Shown: piece after piece, positions 36,872-49,786 of the stretch
How positions within the stretch are numbered: position 1 is the first letter of the stretch
Layout of the letters: every line of letters starts with the position of its first letter
Origin: Prostheceraeus crozeri
Lineage: Eukaryota > Platyhelminthes > Polycladida > Euryleptidae
NCBI GenBank assembly: GCA_907163375.1
Contig: CAJQUW010004751.1
Coordinates: 181,001-245,000 of the forward strand
Direction: 5' to 3'
Length of the DNA: 64,000 nucleotides
Notes under the pieces: generated by a model
Told to the model about the DNA's origin: nothing
What the model saw: only the letters and a program-made list of their open reading frames with translations
The model's database searches: none
Program-made: the position numbers and the translations under genes

Positions 36872-38822
36872 ACTCTGAAAGATGTTACTGTTACCTAGTT
36901 TCAAAAAAATACATTGGTGATTCTGTCCGTATTTTTCCTGTTTCGTTTACCAAAATACATCAAAATTCTTAATATACTACTTTTGCATAAAAATTAAAAT
37001 TAACATATAAGCATAGAATATTATTTTAATGTATAAACGTATAAACAAGTATGTCAAATATAAGCAATCTGTCAAGTATAAACAGATATACAACGGCTTA
37101 TACTCTTCAAAAATTCTTAAAAAAGTGTATAGTCTCAAGGCGCCAATGTTCCACGAAATTATGCGTTTGGTAAAGTTAGCTTCCATGTGCCATCGGTGCC
37201 CATTGATAATCAATATCTCAAGACTAACTACTGGAACGCGAAGAAATTTCATCAACTCAATCGATAATGAATTACTGTTAAATTAATGAATTCGTCTCTG
37301 CCGCACTGTCACGCAATAAGATATCGCATTCTCTGTCTCGGCCTTCGGTATCGACTGTGCGAGCCATAGAGTTCGACAATTATCACTTAGTCTATTTTCA
37401 ATAATGACAATAAATAACTAAATAAGTTTATTTCATAGTTCAATGTTGATGCCGAATCCAACAATCCCATAGGGAGCATGCACCAAGTATGCCTTTAATG
37501 ATTATGTGAAAACGATTGTCGTCATTATCTTCTGATAAAAACAAATTTGACAAAGTGAAACATTATTAGCACAATGCTCTTAGCCAAAGTGGCTGAAATG
37601 CAGACTAGAGTTTGAACAGTCAGAGAGTAAACAAAGACTGAGGATAAACATTATTTTGTTTAACCCCTTTTTCAGCGAAAATGTGAGAACGGATATTGGA
37701 CATTAATTTTTGGCATTAATAAACAATCACTCTCCTGCAAACCGCAAACAGAGAAGTTTATTCGAGGGAAATGACATCAAGTTATGTGTGAATGACAAAT
37801 ATGAAGAATATGACCAAGAAATGCACGCCTAAACTGCTAAGTAAATGCAATAATGACCAAAAAACTGAATGTGACAAAAGTCAATGCCATCGCAGAAATA
37901 GAAGGCATCATTGATCACTATGTCAAAAAGTCAAAAGTCAAATACGTGTAGTTTCTATCATACAAAGATACGTTACATTGGACGCGACATTGAATGAAGA
38001 ATTTTCACAATTTTACCAAATTATATGAATGAAAAATAAATGCATGAGGAAAAAGATGAGAGTGACGCTGGAAGGAGAGGACCTACAAATATACTTTTGT
38101 TATTTATCATCGTAAATCACGACATATTAATTGGGCATCACAAACTGTAGAAAAAAGTCATCCATTTAGTATCAGGGGTAATCTGTTTTAGTATGATACA
38201 TCTTATATATAAAATGCAAAACGCCGACAAACTCCTCCTAAACCATGAAACTTTACGCCAATATGATACTACCATTTAATAGAACAAAAAATTTGTAGTT
38301 AAAACCGCCCGGTCTCATTTCCCTAAGTATCATAATTACAGAGAAAAGTAGACTTTTGTGTAAATTTTTACCGAAAAAATATTAATTACACAAGTAACTA
38401 CATTAAATTTACAAATGAACTCCTCATTTGCTTTAAAAAATTGCCTCGCTAGACATGCGTCTCATTGATTCTAATGTTTCACGACGGATTCACCAACAGC
38501 CAATGAGAACGCGATCTAAATGGTAAGACAGCCAATCAGTGTAGGCGAATGAGTTGGTAAACTTGGTATGCAACAATGTGCACTGTCTTAATTTAACATA
38601 CTTATGCATATAAATCCTGGACGAAGTCCGGGGGCCTTACTAGTTTCTAATAAACTCATCATTATTTTTATTATTGTTATTATTCCCTAAACGAGAGGTC
38701 CGGCAACAACAAAAATATTTTGTATACATGTAATATCTTTGCGCAAGACTAATTGAAACTAGGAGGAAAAAGGATTCAAGTTTGTTTCACCTGTAATTTG
38801 TATCGATAACACGATTGTATTC
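36872..38822. other. Intergenic, no supported gene
   Basis: AT-rich DNA without a supported gene or a classifiable repeat. Confidence 0.4.
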
Positions 38823-38893
38823 ATATATATAAAATATATATATATATAATATGTATATAATATATATTATATATATTGTATTGGATATATAAA
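38823..38893. repeat. TA-rich microsatellite
   Basis: Interrupted runs of TATA make up nearly the whole stretch. Confidence 0.8.
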
Positions 38894-39244
38894 AAAGAGA
38901 AGCACATGTTGACAAAAGATAAAGACGTCGAAAGGAATGTGGTCGCCTACTGAAGGTCTAGCTGGACGTATTGGTAGAGAATTCTCTCAACATCACATTG
39001 GAGCAATCGAAGTCGAAGTTGAAAAATTTAGTTTCCCTTTCAAGTTTGTCCCGAGCACTGGCTGGGCACTTATACATGCAGTCATGAAAGCAAAGGATTA
39101 ACTCAGCGAAGCTTCTCTCGAAGTACATGTAAGGGAAACCCACTTGAACAGTGCAAGGTTTCATCTGGTGGCTGGCAAACCGATGAAAAATTGACAAATT
39201 ACAAGACAATAATTGAATTATTGCTATCACTTTGCTATTGAATA

Positions 39245-39375
39245 TGAGTTTTTCTACCCGGAAACCGACCCGAACCCGACCCAAAACCCGGTCGGGCTCG
39301 GGTAGGACAATTGTGAAGTCGGATCGGGTTCGATTGCCGCTATTATCATAAACCCGAACTCGGGCTATTTCAGGG
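39245..39375. repeat. CCCGA-rich inverted stretch
   Basis: Words ACCCGAC and GTCGGGT recur in both orientations, a pattern often seen near the ends of hAT elements. The 141-codon minus frame over it (38958-39383) has no domain I recognise. Family unknown. Confidence 0.35.
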
Positions 39376-40234
39376 ATGAGCACTCAGATTTTGGAAATCT
39401 GTCAGAATTTGTGAATATACATGTATATTTTCTCCGAATCGGTGGTACAACATCATTCCTACATGTAGTGCAATGGTGTGGGCAATTCATTTCATCACTA
39501 CTTGTATATTTGCACTTCACGCTGTCATAAATTCACGCTTGGATTTGTTATTATGTTTTTTTATCGAAGCTATTTCAAAAATGTGATAAAAGAAGTTTCA
39601 CACGAATTCGTAAGGTGTACACTGTAAATCGTACGCTGCCAAACCGGTTAAAATACCGTCAACTGGGGTAACTTGTGCCACGGTCGTTTTTGGACCTTCG
39701 CATCCATCTGTGAGATTTATGATAATATTATCGGTCTTGTGATTAATTTTCCTGTAAAATTGAATCAATTTAGCAAAAAGTTACATCTGTTCTGAGACTT
39801 TCTACAAAATTCAGATTGTCTGAGATTTTTTTGAAAAAGTCCCTTTTTTGCAGTTTTTCAAAATGCAAAAAACTTTCATGTTGTGAGTATTGATGCATTA
39901 TTTCAATTTAGCTAATACTCAAATATCCTATTATGTGGCGCATTGGTATGAGATACGAAAAGGAATGAACAAAATTGGTTCATTTTTGAAGTTATGAGAC
40001 CAGTTTTAGTGAAATTAGTCTATTTTCGTGGCACAAGTTACCCCGAAGGTCGGTGGCACAGGTTATCCATAACTAGTACAAGTAATAATGAACTCCTATT
40101 GCACAGAAAAGATTTTCATGGCTATTATTATTATATTATTATTAATTATGGCTATTGATCAGTAAAATAGATTATCAATTGACTGTAACTGTGACTCCTA
40201 TAATGATGTTTTTCATTTTGTTCAAATGATGTAA

Positions 40235-41620
40235 AGGGTAAATCCAATTTAATCCACAACATTTGACGAAAATGTGTCTTTGATTTGTAAAATCCATATT
40301 TCTGAACCGATTTCAATAGTTTTTTTTTAATCGAACCGTCAGGATCTCATCTATTATGGCATAGTTTTCAAAAAGTCTTAAAATCAAGACCTTCTTCACA
40401 AGTTGCCGTTTTTTGCTGAAAAGTGACCAAAAAAGCATGTCCAAAGTTACAGTATTCTCACTTCAACACGGATTTTCGATCAGCTACATTCAAATACACC
40501 CACTAATATTTATATCATCTGAAAGTAGAAGATCAGCTCTTTAAGACAGTATAATTTTAAATATTGTAATTAATATTAATCATTGACTTTTCACTGGGTT
40601 TCCATTGTCCAATGAAAAAAATGTCCTCTGACCGAGACGTTTTCTGTCCTCTGACCGAGATACCTTTTCTCGAAGAATATTGATTTTTCCATCAAACGTT
40701 TTGCACCAAGCGAATCCTCTAGTGTGCTAGTTTATAAATCCGTAAAGAAAATTCAGCTTGGTGACGTTACAAGTGAGTAATATTGATTTAAAAATATTTT
40801 TATCCGTTTTTTCGACCAGAGTATTTGAATATTCCCAAAAATTTCATATGGATGCTGAAACCAGAAATTTTGTCAGGAATCGATGAAATTTCGCGGCATA
40901 GGTGGGATCCATGCTCTTAACATCTATGCAAAAGAAATTTTTCATTTATATTAATTAACCCTCTCAAAATCTCCAAAAACCACGAGAATGTCCTCTGACC
41001 GAGACCCTAAAAAATCTCGGTCAGAGGACAACGTTAAAATTGAAGATCTCGATCAGAATACAAGGGTCTCGGTCAAAGGACATTATAATGTATGCAATTT
41101 CATTTAGATCACTTCGTCTTACGCATTCACATATTCGCCCGCTAAGTTCCCAGTCTCATGAACCCAAATGCTGAAGCCGAAGAGTTTCCTGTTTGACATC
41201 AATTTGTCCTCTCACCGAGACCTTAAAAATCTCGGTCAGAGGACAACGTTAAAATTGAAGATCTCGGTCAGAGGACAAGGCGGGTCACGATCATGCAATA
41301 CATTACACTTTGGTCACTTCGCTTTACGCATGCAAGCATTCATCCTAAGTTCCCAGTCTCATCAGCAACCCAAATGCAGAAGCAGAAGAGTTTCCTGTTC
41401 GACATCTATCTGACCGAGATCATTGTCCTCTGACCGAGATGTAGAAGAAAATGGAATTTTAAAAGTGCTAGATTTCTATGGAAAGTTTTTATCTGGTGTG
41501 GTCGCCGCTACGATTTTCGTGTTCAGCGTAAAAAAATAAGTATATATGCGAATTTTCACGGAAATCTGAGACCCAAAGTTGAAAAGACAGAAATGTTGTG
41601 GAATAAATTGGATTTACCCT
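40235..41620. mobile_element. Nested element with 30-bp inverted termini and repeated CTCTGACCGAG motif
   Basis: Bases 40235-40264 and 41591-41620 are inverted repeats with one mismatch (AGGGTAAATCCAATTT...). Inside, the word TCCTCTGACCGAGA or its complement occurs about ten times between 40618 and 41440, arranged as back-to-back pairs that could form hairpins. No coding frame and no certain target duplication. Confidence 0.7.
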
Positions 41621-41699
41621 AAACATGTAGACTTATAAGGTCCGTTTTTTGCGGTTTGAGATATATTGCATTCGGTTTTTACGATACTGTGCGAAATGG

Positions 41700-42540
41700 T
41701 AAGTCATGACCAGAAATTCAAAACCGCTAGATATTGCCTTTTTCGCAACTTGAAGCGTGTGTGGAGACAACCGTTGACTGAGAGGAAACATAGCCATGGA
41801 CGCAATTTGCCATCAATTCCAAAGAATGCCCTTCCCATGCTCATCAATTTAGACACAATGGATAAGCTATTTGAATGTATAACGATCGCAGAATATGATA
41901 TCGTAGATATATGAGACCGGGATCGTTCCTTTGAATCGTGATAGAGTACTGGAACAATTACCTGAAAACGGTCAGGCAAATTGTGAAGACATGAGCGACA
42001 GCTTAGTTTATTTTCTTCCGTCTGATGCGTTATACTCGTAAACCATACAAAAGCGCTCGGCAAATATACGGATGAATGTCGAACCTGACCGATGTGTAAC
42101 TATGATGAAATGAAATACTGCACTTCATCACCAAAGTGCAGGAGCAGACGCATCGAACTTTGACATCTCAAGCTTAGATGCCGATTCACCACTTGAGTCT
42201 GTTGGGGACAGCGATTAAGTGTCTCAGAATTCACATGCAATGTCACTCGATCATCAGCATCACCCGATGGAGGGAGTCGAAGAAATTGCTATTGGAACTT
42301 TGACTGAGGGTGAATGGGTTCTCATCAAACTCAGTTTGCTTCGATCAAACAGCATATAACATTTGTTAGAACAAGTGCTGACCAATCATGGAAATGCCGA
42401 TTTCACAGTATGTCTGTGAAAAAATACCGGGAAGAAAACGATCAATTCATTTTCCAGAGAAAGAAAATATCTCCGACATTGATTACGAGCATATTGTCGG
42501 TAAAGTAGGCCCATACCTGTCGTTCTTAGAAGAGGCGTGC
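41700..42540 (+). pseudogene. pogo/jerky-type transposase C-terminal remnant
   Basis: Fragments in different + frames read LPSIPKNALPMLI, GIVPLNRDRVLEQLP and, after a gap, EGEWVLIK and KKYREENDQFIF. The GI-x-P-x-(N/D)-R-x-x-VL word is a landmark just after the DDE core of pogo-like transposases, and the last words match the small C-terminal domain common in these proteins. Several stops and frameshifts interrupt it; the DDE core itself has been replaced or lost with the nested insertion upstream. Confidence 0.55.
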
Positions 42541-43186
42541 TTCGTTTCAATGTTAACTACGATGAATGGTAATTGTATTGCGATGAATTGTTCAATCTTG
42601 TGGAGTGCCCCATACCGGTATGTGTAGGCCTACTCCAGTTCTTGCTATCTACCAACTTCGATTAGGCTAAAAAATGTGAAACACCAATTCCTCGAATGAT
42701 CATTACATGTGCTTTAAAAACCCCTTCATTTTTTTATTTTTTATGCGATCTTCATAACATTGAGTGGTACTATCGATGCTTGATCAATTTTAAGGAAAAA
42801 ATTACCCTTTTTATGATATTTACTTATATATTTTTACAAATTCTGCGTGAGCTCCGATTTTCTTGTGCGATTGCTATTGTTTTAATACTGCAAAATAAAT
42901 TAGAAACATTTGGTTTTGTGATTTCAAGTAACATCTGTAAGTAAATGACCGAATTAATACAACATACGATGAGTGGCACAAGTTGCCAATTTGATGGAGT
43001 AACTTGTGCCATTTTTGGCGGGTCCTAGTGTCAAAAGTATAGCCAGAAAAAAATTCACAAAATGTGTTTGGTATTTCGAGAACCCTGAAGTCTAGTGCCA
43101 TGTAAGGTTGGAGTTCTAAAAAAAATTCACTGGGCGCAATCTCAAAAAACGCAAAAAAATGGCACAAGTTACCCCAGTTGACGGTA

Positions 43187-44619
43187 CTAAAATTTTTGCA
43201 GCCAAATGCTTTATTTCATTTCATCTGGTAGCGTTTCTAGTGTCTTGCAGCAAATTTACCAAACCTTTAGTGTCTACTAGAAGCTTATTTTTTTCTAATC
43301 GCATAAATATGTGTATGTCGGAAGTTGCATGGTTGCATCATAAGTAGCAAGATATTAACGCTTAATAATCGAGATTACAAGATTGAATTCGATTCTACTA
43401 CACGTAGCCTAAGTCAAGGATTTTTAATATATAAGTAACAAGTAGGGGCCTACACAGAAATGAATAATACGTGGTGTATGTATTACGTAAGTTTGAAAAT
43501 AAGATTTCTTTATAATAAATCCGAAGTGATGATGTGTGTTGATTTCATAAAGAAAAATTAATTTATGTTTGACATGCACAATTGACCATAAAACATGGCA
43601 GCGTCTTTTGTAATTCTTTTCTTTATTGAATTTAAAAGACACTTCCTATTCGAGCACAGTCGGTAAATTTTGACTGCCATTCGGCAATACCCTGTGATTC
43701 GGCAATATAAGCTGTGATTTCAGGCTTCAATTTTCAAAGTAATGCTTCTTGGAATTGGTGGGTCCAAATTAATGAAAACCTATACATTATTTAACGGGCT
43801 GTAGTCGCTAAACTGTGTCATAAGCATTATGTGCTTCGCGACATCTTTGAGGCAGCTTTGACATTACAGCCTCAATGTCTTTATCTCTATCTGTACTTAA
43901 TTAAGAACACATGTTTGCAGAGTAATTATCGTGCCATTCTGATGATCTCAGTCATTTTGGCATTTAGAATTAGATAGACTCCGAATCGCGTCGGAGCACT
44001 TGAGTAGAAGTGATTTCTCTTATATCCCCTGACTTAAAAAATAAATTTACATCACATGTAAAATAAGTTACAAGAGCATATGAATTGTGCATGAAAATAT
44101 TTAGCAAATCTACAACTATTCAAGACAGCTACTATATGAAGAATGCAAAAGCGTTACTATGAGAAATTCCAGTAAAATTCAATTATTCTATTTACATTAC
44201 GTTTACAAAAAGGACGATTTATTCATTATTTCAGATGCACTAGCTTAGGCGATTTGCCAGTAGTGTGTTTGAAGTGATATTTAATGAATGCCCGTCGAAA
44301 TTTCACTAATTTGCTAATTGCAAATCTCAAATTTACCCGGGCAAGGCACTTTAAATAGGGAGTTGTATCGATGTTAAGAGAGATGTAAACTAGGCCTGCT
44401 GATAATTCCTGACATTGGATGAAATAGCAGCTATTCAGGTCTGTTTCCATTTTTCAACTGAGGATGCAACTCAATATTTAGTTGCTCTGTTTATACATTG
44501 TGAATGTACAAGGGCTTTATCCCAAGTTCAAATCAGTCGATTTAAACACCGCAGGTAGTTTTCAGGAAGGGTTATCAGCCAGGGCAAACACCGCAGAGTG
44601 CTTGAAATGGTCTACACAT
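43187..44619. other. Intergenic, no supported gene
   Basis: AT-rich DNA; short frames (for example 44226-44450, minus) have no recognisable domain. Confidence 0.4.
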
Positions 44620-44980
44620 TGTATGGAATAATAGAATAGAAATTTATTTATTTCGAGTGAATGAAAATCATCAAAAACACAAAGTTACACAAATAAAAAG
44701 TGATAAGCAGGTCAATATGAAATACACAATAAAAGAGCTACTAGTTCGAAAGTCACTGAAGGAATGCTGTCATATGTGTCATGAAGATGACGCGTGGTTG
44801 AGGAGTGTGGAAGTATGTGTCGGCCAGTGCCCACACTCACTACAGGACGACTTCGATTTAGAGGAGAAGTTAGGAGATGACACTGCCTATACAGTTTCTT
44901 CGCTGCTGTATTTCTCCTCTCCGAAAGATTCTGTGGTAATAATGCGCTGTTTCGTAAGTACTGAGAACTCATAATTACGT
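44620..44980 (-). mobile_element. Possible LINE 3' tail
   Basis: TTCTATTCTATTATTCC on the minus strand at about 44626-44642 resembles the tails of the two LINE fragments at 19073 and 22441. No reverse-transcriptase motif was recognised next to it, so the call rests on the tail only. Confidence 0.3.
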
Positions 44981-45399
44981 ATCTCAACGAAATTCCATTC
45001 AATTCTCTAGAAATTTTAACCACAGATGCTGTAGTTCATATGTGACTGAAGAACGGGAGAATTTTGAATCATAGATATCTGAACACTGTTTCATATCTAT
45101 CCATAAAGTATCGAAATTCCCACCTTCAACGAATTGTAATTATCATCACTAATTATAATCCCTTGCATTGAAAACTCGTCTGCAGTTCAATAATTTGAAT
45201 TCGATTTCAAAGGAACTTTAAATCAACGGTGTCTGGTGATAGCGTGCATGTACATGACAAGAGTAACAAAAATATTTCTTAACAACTTAACTAATGCTTA
45301 AATTTTAGACTTAAGTCCTGGAGTATACGTTTCACAGCAAACTTTTGCATGCTTGATAATGAACGCGCGAAAAGTGCATTTTCGTTTCTACATTTATAC

Positions 45400-46400
45400 T
45401 GAATGGAGAAGAGAAAGATCAGTTCCAGAAATTCATGAAGCACTACTTGAGGTTTGACTGATGACTGTCTCGGTTACTCCACCGTTGCCCGCATGATTTC
45501 GGCAGAAAAAAGTGATGGCTGTTATCTGTTTCTTGGGACGCACGAACGTTTGCCAGACTATCGAAAAAGGAGGCTCACTTGACTACACGAGATTTCGAGG
45601 AAGAAACATCCATAGAGAGACGTCCATCTCGAACATCTGGCGTATACTGACTGAGTAGCTTGAAATGTACAACCTCATGCCACAATGGGTCCACATGACA
45701 CTGAATGATCAAAAAAAGAGAGCCCGAGTTGATTGTAAAACTCTTCTTCTTTGTACTTTAGCGGATTTTGCTGAAGATCTGTATAACCTCTTCGCAGTGG
45801 GTGAAACATTGCGTTGAACATCAGCACAGTTGACCGACGGCCAGAGTTTTGAAGACCCACCATTCTGCACGACCTCAGGTGACGGCCTCTCGTCTCACGC
45901 CAAAGAAGACTTTGGCAATGATTGCTTTTGCCGCCAAAAGGCGTTTCTGCGTGAATTGAGAGCTCTACCGAAAGGGATCAATCAATGGTGATACCTGTAC
46001 ATGGATTTTTTGCGATCTACCGAAAACAAATGGAGGTGCTTAGGTTCCCAACCAGTTTTGTAGAAAACCCTTAATCACTGGCAATATGACAATGCTCGCC
46101 CTCATGTGAAGATTGAAGTTTCCTATGATTTTACGATGATTAAGTCACGAGTTACGATGATTTGCAAGTCTCAGTACTCACCAAATCTAAACCTTCTGGA
46201 TCTTTGGCTGAAATAGAAACTAATGAAGGAATCAGGACTTACGTGCTTCACATCAGTTGTCGAAGTGATAAATGAAATTTTTTGTGATCTGACATCATCG
46301 ATAAAAGCAGATTTCACCGGGAAGTAGATTGTCTTATGACTCATTGCAGAAATGTCATCAACTCCGGAGGAAACTACGGGACACCAGCACATTCGTAGCT
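45400..46400 (+). pseudogene. mariner-like transposase remnant
   Basis: On the + strand, broken frames give HRETSISNIWRILTE, MPQWVHMTLND then QKKRARVDCKTLL, which is the linker region of mariner transposases (WRILTE...KWVPH-L...QK-RV). Farther on come QYDNARPHVK, with the second catalytic aspartate, and QYSPNLNLLDLWL, where mariner has SPDL-P-D. Near the end SSTPEETTGH replaces the usual C-terminal words. Many stops and shifts are present. Terminal repeats were not identified. Confidence 0.6.
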
Positions 46401-46508
46401 TGGACTAAGTTTGAGTCTCAATAAGTCTAAGCAGGGTTTTTTAAGAAACACTTACAACTGAGTAGTAAGCAAAACTCCACTTCTGGACCGCGCAAGATGG
46501 CGGCCATC

Positions 46509-46850
46509 GCTGCGTCCCCCCCCCCTCTGGCACGGCAGAGTGTCGTGGTCGGCCGCCGTGGTGCTTCGTGTCTGAGTCCCCCCCCCCTCTGGAACGACAG
46601 AGGTTGTGGTCTGTCGTGGTGTGCCGGCCGGGTGGGTCCACGTTCACAACATGTTCGCTGCGTCCCCCCCCCTCTGGCACGGCAGAGTGTCGTGGTCGGC
46701 CGCCGTGGTGCTTCGTGTCTGAGTCCCCCCCCCCTCTGGAACGACAGAGGTTGTGGTCTGTCGTGGTGTGCCGGCCGGGTGGGTCCACGTTCACAACATG
46801 TTCGCTGACGTCCCCCCCCCCTCTGCAACGACAGAGTGTGAGACTCGGGT
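46509..46850. repeat. 148-bp GC-rich tandem repeat with C tracts
   Basis: Two full units (46509 and 46657) and a partial third (46804). Each holds two C runs of 8-10 bases followed by TCTGG. The long open frames on both strands here arise from the repeat and are not genes. Confidence 0.85.
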
Positions 46851-47063
46851 GAGTTGGTCCGACCGCCTGGTTGACGTGGGCGACCGTCTAGGTTGACGTG
46901 GGCGACCGCCAGGATTAGTCTTGAGGCTATAGTGTGTGATGTTTTTGGTGTGTAGCGTCCAAACGAAGCATCGGATGAGAAAACGGAGGCCAGATTCGGA
47001 ATCTACGTGAAATTTTGGGTTAGGAAGGATGTTTCCAGCGAAATCGGAGAGAAAAAATTTTCG

Positions 47064-48530
47064 GCTGACGTCCCCCCCCCCCCTGGACGGCTTGCTTCCA
47101 GTGGACGGATTTTGTCGTGCGATAGCTCGTTTGAAAGCTAAGAGTGAGACAAATTCAGTGAAAGAATCGGCTTGCTCCTATCTGTCTTCGTTCAAAAGTT
47201 AGAGCGGTTACAAGATTTTAGGTCGGAGCTCGCTCACCTGAAAAAATCCTAAGTGTCAGAGTGACTTTGTATGGGTAAAATTTTGAAAATTTTCCAAAGT
47301 GTGGAATTTCGACCTGGGACCGTCACCAAAACATTTTTCATCACATTTCACTGACCCCCCCCCCCCCGACAACAATCTTCTAACTTTGGTTCTAGTGGAC
47401 GGATTTTGTCTTACAGCTACTCGTTTGAAAGAGGAGAAAAAACTGCTCGACAACATTTTTTGTTGCGAGTCAATCGGACCAGCCGTTCACAAGTTAGAGC
47501 GGTTACAAGATTTTAGGTCGGAGCTCGCTCACCTGAAAAATCCTAAGTGTCAGAGTGGCTTTGTATGGGTAAAATTTTGAAAATTTTCCAAAGTGTGGAA
47601 TTTCGACCTGGGACCGTCACCAAAACATTTTTCATCACATTTCACTGACCCCCCCCCCGACAACAATCTTCTAACTTTGGTTCTAGTGGACGGATTTTGT
47701 CTTACAGCTACTCGTTTGAAAGAGGAGAAAAAACTGCTCGACAACATTTTTTGTTGCGAGTCAATCGGACCAGCCGTTCACAAGTTAGAGCGGTTACAAG
47801 ATTTTAGGTCGGAGCTCGCTCACCTGAAAAATCCTAAGTGTCAGAGTGACTTTGTATGGGTAAAATTTGAAAATTTTCCAAAGTGTGGAATTTCGACCTG
47901 GGACCGTCACCAAAAACATTTTTCATCAAATTTCACTGACCTCCCCCCCCCTGGACAGCTAGCTTCTATCTTGGCTTCTAGTGGACGGATTTTCTCGTGC
48001 AATAGCTCGTTTGAAAGCTAAGAGTGAGACAAATTCAGTGAAAGAATCGGCTTGTTCCTATCTGTCTTCGTTCAAAAGTTAGAGCGGTTACAAGATTTTA
48101 GGTCGGAGCTCGCTCACCTGAAAAATCCTAAGTGTCAGAGTGACTTTGTATGGGTAAAAATTTGAAAATTTTCCAAAGTGTGGAATTTCGACCTGGGACC
48201 GTCACCAAAACATTTTTCATCAAATTTCACTGACCTCCCCCCCCCTGGACAGCTAGCTTCTATCTTGGCTTCTAGTGGACGGATTTTCTCGTGCAATAGC
48301 TCGTTTGAAAGCTAAGAGTGAGACAAATTCAGTGAAAGAATCGGCTTGTTCCTATCTGTCTTCGTTCAAAAGTTAGAGCGGTTACAAGATTTTAGGTCGG
48401 AGCTCGCTCACCTGAAAAAATCCTAAGTGTCAGAGTGACTTTGTATGGGTAAAATTTTGAAAATTTTCCAAAGTGTGGAATTTCGACCTGGGACCGTCAC
48501 CAAAACATTTTTCATCAAATTTCTCTGAAC
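47064..48530. repeat. About 294-bp tandem repeat, five units
   Basis: The word AAAGTGTGGAATTTCGACC recurs at 47296, 47590, 47880, 48175 and 48470. Each unit starts at a run of 8-14 C and ends with TTTCACTGAC. Two subtypes alternate: one with GCTAAGAGTGAGAC (units 1, 4, 5) and one with GAGGAGAAAAAACTGC (units 2, 3). Frames at 47299-48021 follow the repeat and carry no domain. Confidence 0.85.
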
Positions 48531-48660
48531 GAGGGGGGGGGAGGTCAGTGAAATTTGGTGAAAAATGTTTTGGTTAAGGTCCCAGGTTGAAATTCGGAAG
48601 TTTTAAATTTTTCAAAATTTTCACCACACTGGAGCTCTCACACTTAGGAATTTTTTCACT
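48531..48660. repeat. Inverted partial copy of the 294-bp repeat
   Basis: A run of G followed by AGGTCAGTGAAATTTGG is the reverse complement of the preceding unit's end, with about 15% differences further in. The repeat array therefore closes with a palindrome just before the promoter at 48831. Confidence 0.75.
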
Positions 48661-48830
48661 TGTGGCATGTTACATGGACATGTGCTGGCGGACCAACTTC
48701 CCGTGGTCATACGAGAATGGTTCAGGTGTCATATTGTAAGGAATGGTGAGACAAATCGTTTGCAACAAACCGCATGTCGCTACGATGAATACTTTCGGAG
48801 ATAGAGCCATTTTAAGTTTTCTTCCGAGCA

Positions 48831-48837
48831 TATATAA
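48831..48837 (+). promoter_or_regulatory. TATA box for the coiled-coil gene
   Basis: TATATAA lies about 30 bases before a probable start of transcription near 48860. A splice donor (CGAG/GTAAGC, GT at 48880-48881) and an acceptor (TTACAG ending at 49755) would join a short leader to the ATG at 49787. Confidence 0.6.
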
Positions 48838-49139
48838 ACCCCCGACAACGTAAGTCTGATCACTTCATCGAAAGACGAGGTAAGCGACGGTCGTCGCTCT
48901 GAGCTCCCGATATCGGGTGCAAAGGACTCTATCTTTTGAAGTAGGCAAGCTATCTTGCTACTTCAAAGTTTGTATGATAGAGTTTGATAGTGTCTTTACT
49001 ACTGATAAAATTTTTTAAAAGTAGTATGAGTAGTAAAATGCGGAATTTTTTAAAAATTCTTAATTTTCACTTTTTTCAAAGTTTTAACATATAGACTAAG
49101 GTTTTCAAGTATCCTGAGTTCAAATATGCTATCAGATTT

Positions 49140-49375
49140 GAAATTTAACTAAGTCTAAGGCAGCTTTGAGGGGTTAGATCCCAGCTACTGATCACTACCT
49201 TTGACTCGGCGTTCCTGTTACCACTTCGGGGCAGTGACAATGATGTCTTCAGCTGTAAAGAGCGGGTATCGGGGAAGATCTCTCACTTCCCTAGTGATCG
49301 GTACAAGGCCTTCGGGCTGTCGACGGGATCGAGTGCCACTCACTACACTCACATCTATCATTCCTCACTAAGTGT
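49140..49375 (+). repeat. Structured intron repeat, copy 1
   Basis: About 235 bases, repeated almost exactly 316 bases downstream. It contains two TTCG loops (CACTTCGGGG and GGCCTTCGGGC) and a GGGAAG...CTTCCC hairpin, so the RNA could fold stably. It lies in the presumed leader intron of the coiled-coil gene. Confidence 0.75.
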
Positions 49376-49455
49376 TGATATTATGTTGAATGTTGACTAA
49401 GTTGAATGTTGAATGATGATATTATGTTCTAGGCTGTATACTACATTCAAATCTG

Positions 49456-49691
49456 CTATCAGAAATTTAACTAAGGCAGCTTTGAGGGGTTAGATCCCAG
49501 CTACTGATCACTACCTTTGACTCGGCGTTCCTGTTACCACTTCGGGGCAGTGACAATGATGTCTTTAGCTGTAAAGAGCGGGTATCGGGGAAGATCTCTC
49601 ACTTCCCTAGTGATCGGTACAAGGCCTTCGGGCTGTCGACGGGATCGAGTGCCACTCACTACACTCACATCTATCATTCCTGACTAAGTGT
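49456..49691 (+). repeat. Structured intron repeat, copy 2
   Basis: The second copy keeps both TTCG hairpins; only a few bases differ (for example CTTTAG for CTTCAG). Confidence 0.75.
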
Positions 49692-49786
49692 AATGCTTTA
49701 GGAATATGACTGTACTACATGATTCAAAACTTATACTAATTTCATTATCTTACAGTTAACGAGAAATCTGAGTACTGACAGCAAAA

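Larger units (their letters stand above)
39656..43184 (+). mobile_element. pogo-like DNA transposon, decayed, with a nested element
   Basis: The ends 39656-39680 and 43160-43184 are a perfect inverted repeat (CCGTCAACTGGGGTAAC...), with TA directly outside each (39654-39655 and 43185-43186), as for pogo/Tc1 relatives. Remnants of the transposase C-terminal region lie at about 41700-42540 on the + strand. A 1.39-kb element is inserted at 40235-41620. Confidence 0.8.

Noticed and set aside
46427-46852. Long frames on both strands across the GC-rich repeat
   Set aside because: They follow the 148-bp repeat and its C tracts in several frames at once and show no domain.
47256-48021. Frames in the 294-bp repeat array
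   Set aside because: The same peptide recurs with every unit on both strands; this is a by-product of the repeat.
46509-48660. CRISPR-like array
   Set aside because: The repeats are long tandem units without unique spacers, in a eukaryotic genome.
49140-49691. Pol III gene (VA-RNA-like) in the intron repeats, from a GGTTAGATCCC box-B-like word
   Set aside because: The word differs from the consensus at a key base, no good A box precedes it and no T-run ends the unit.
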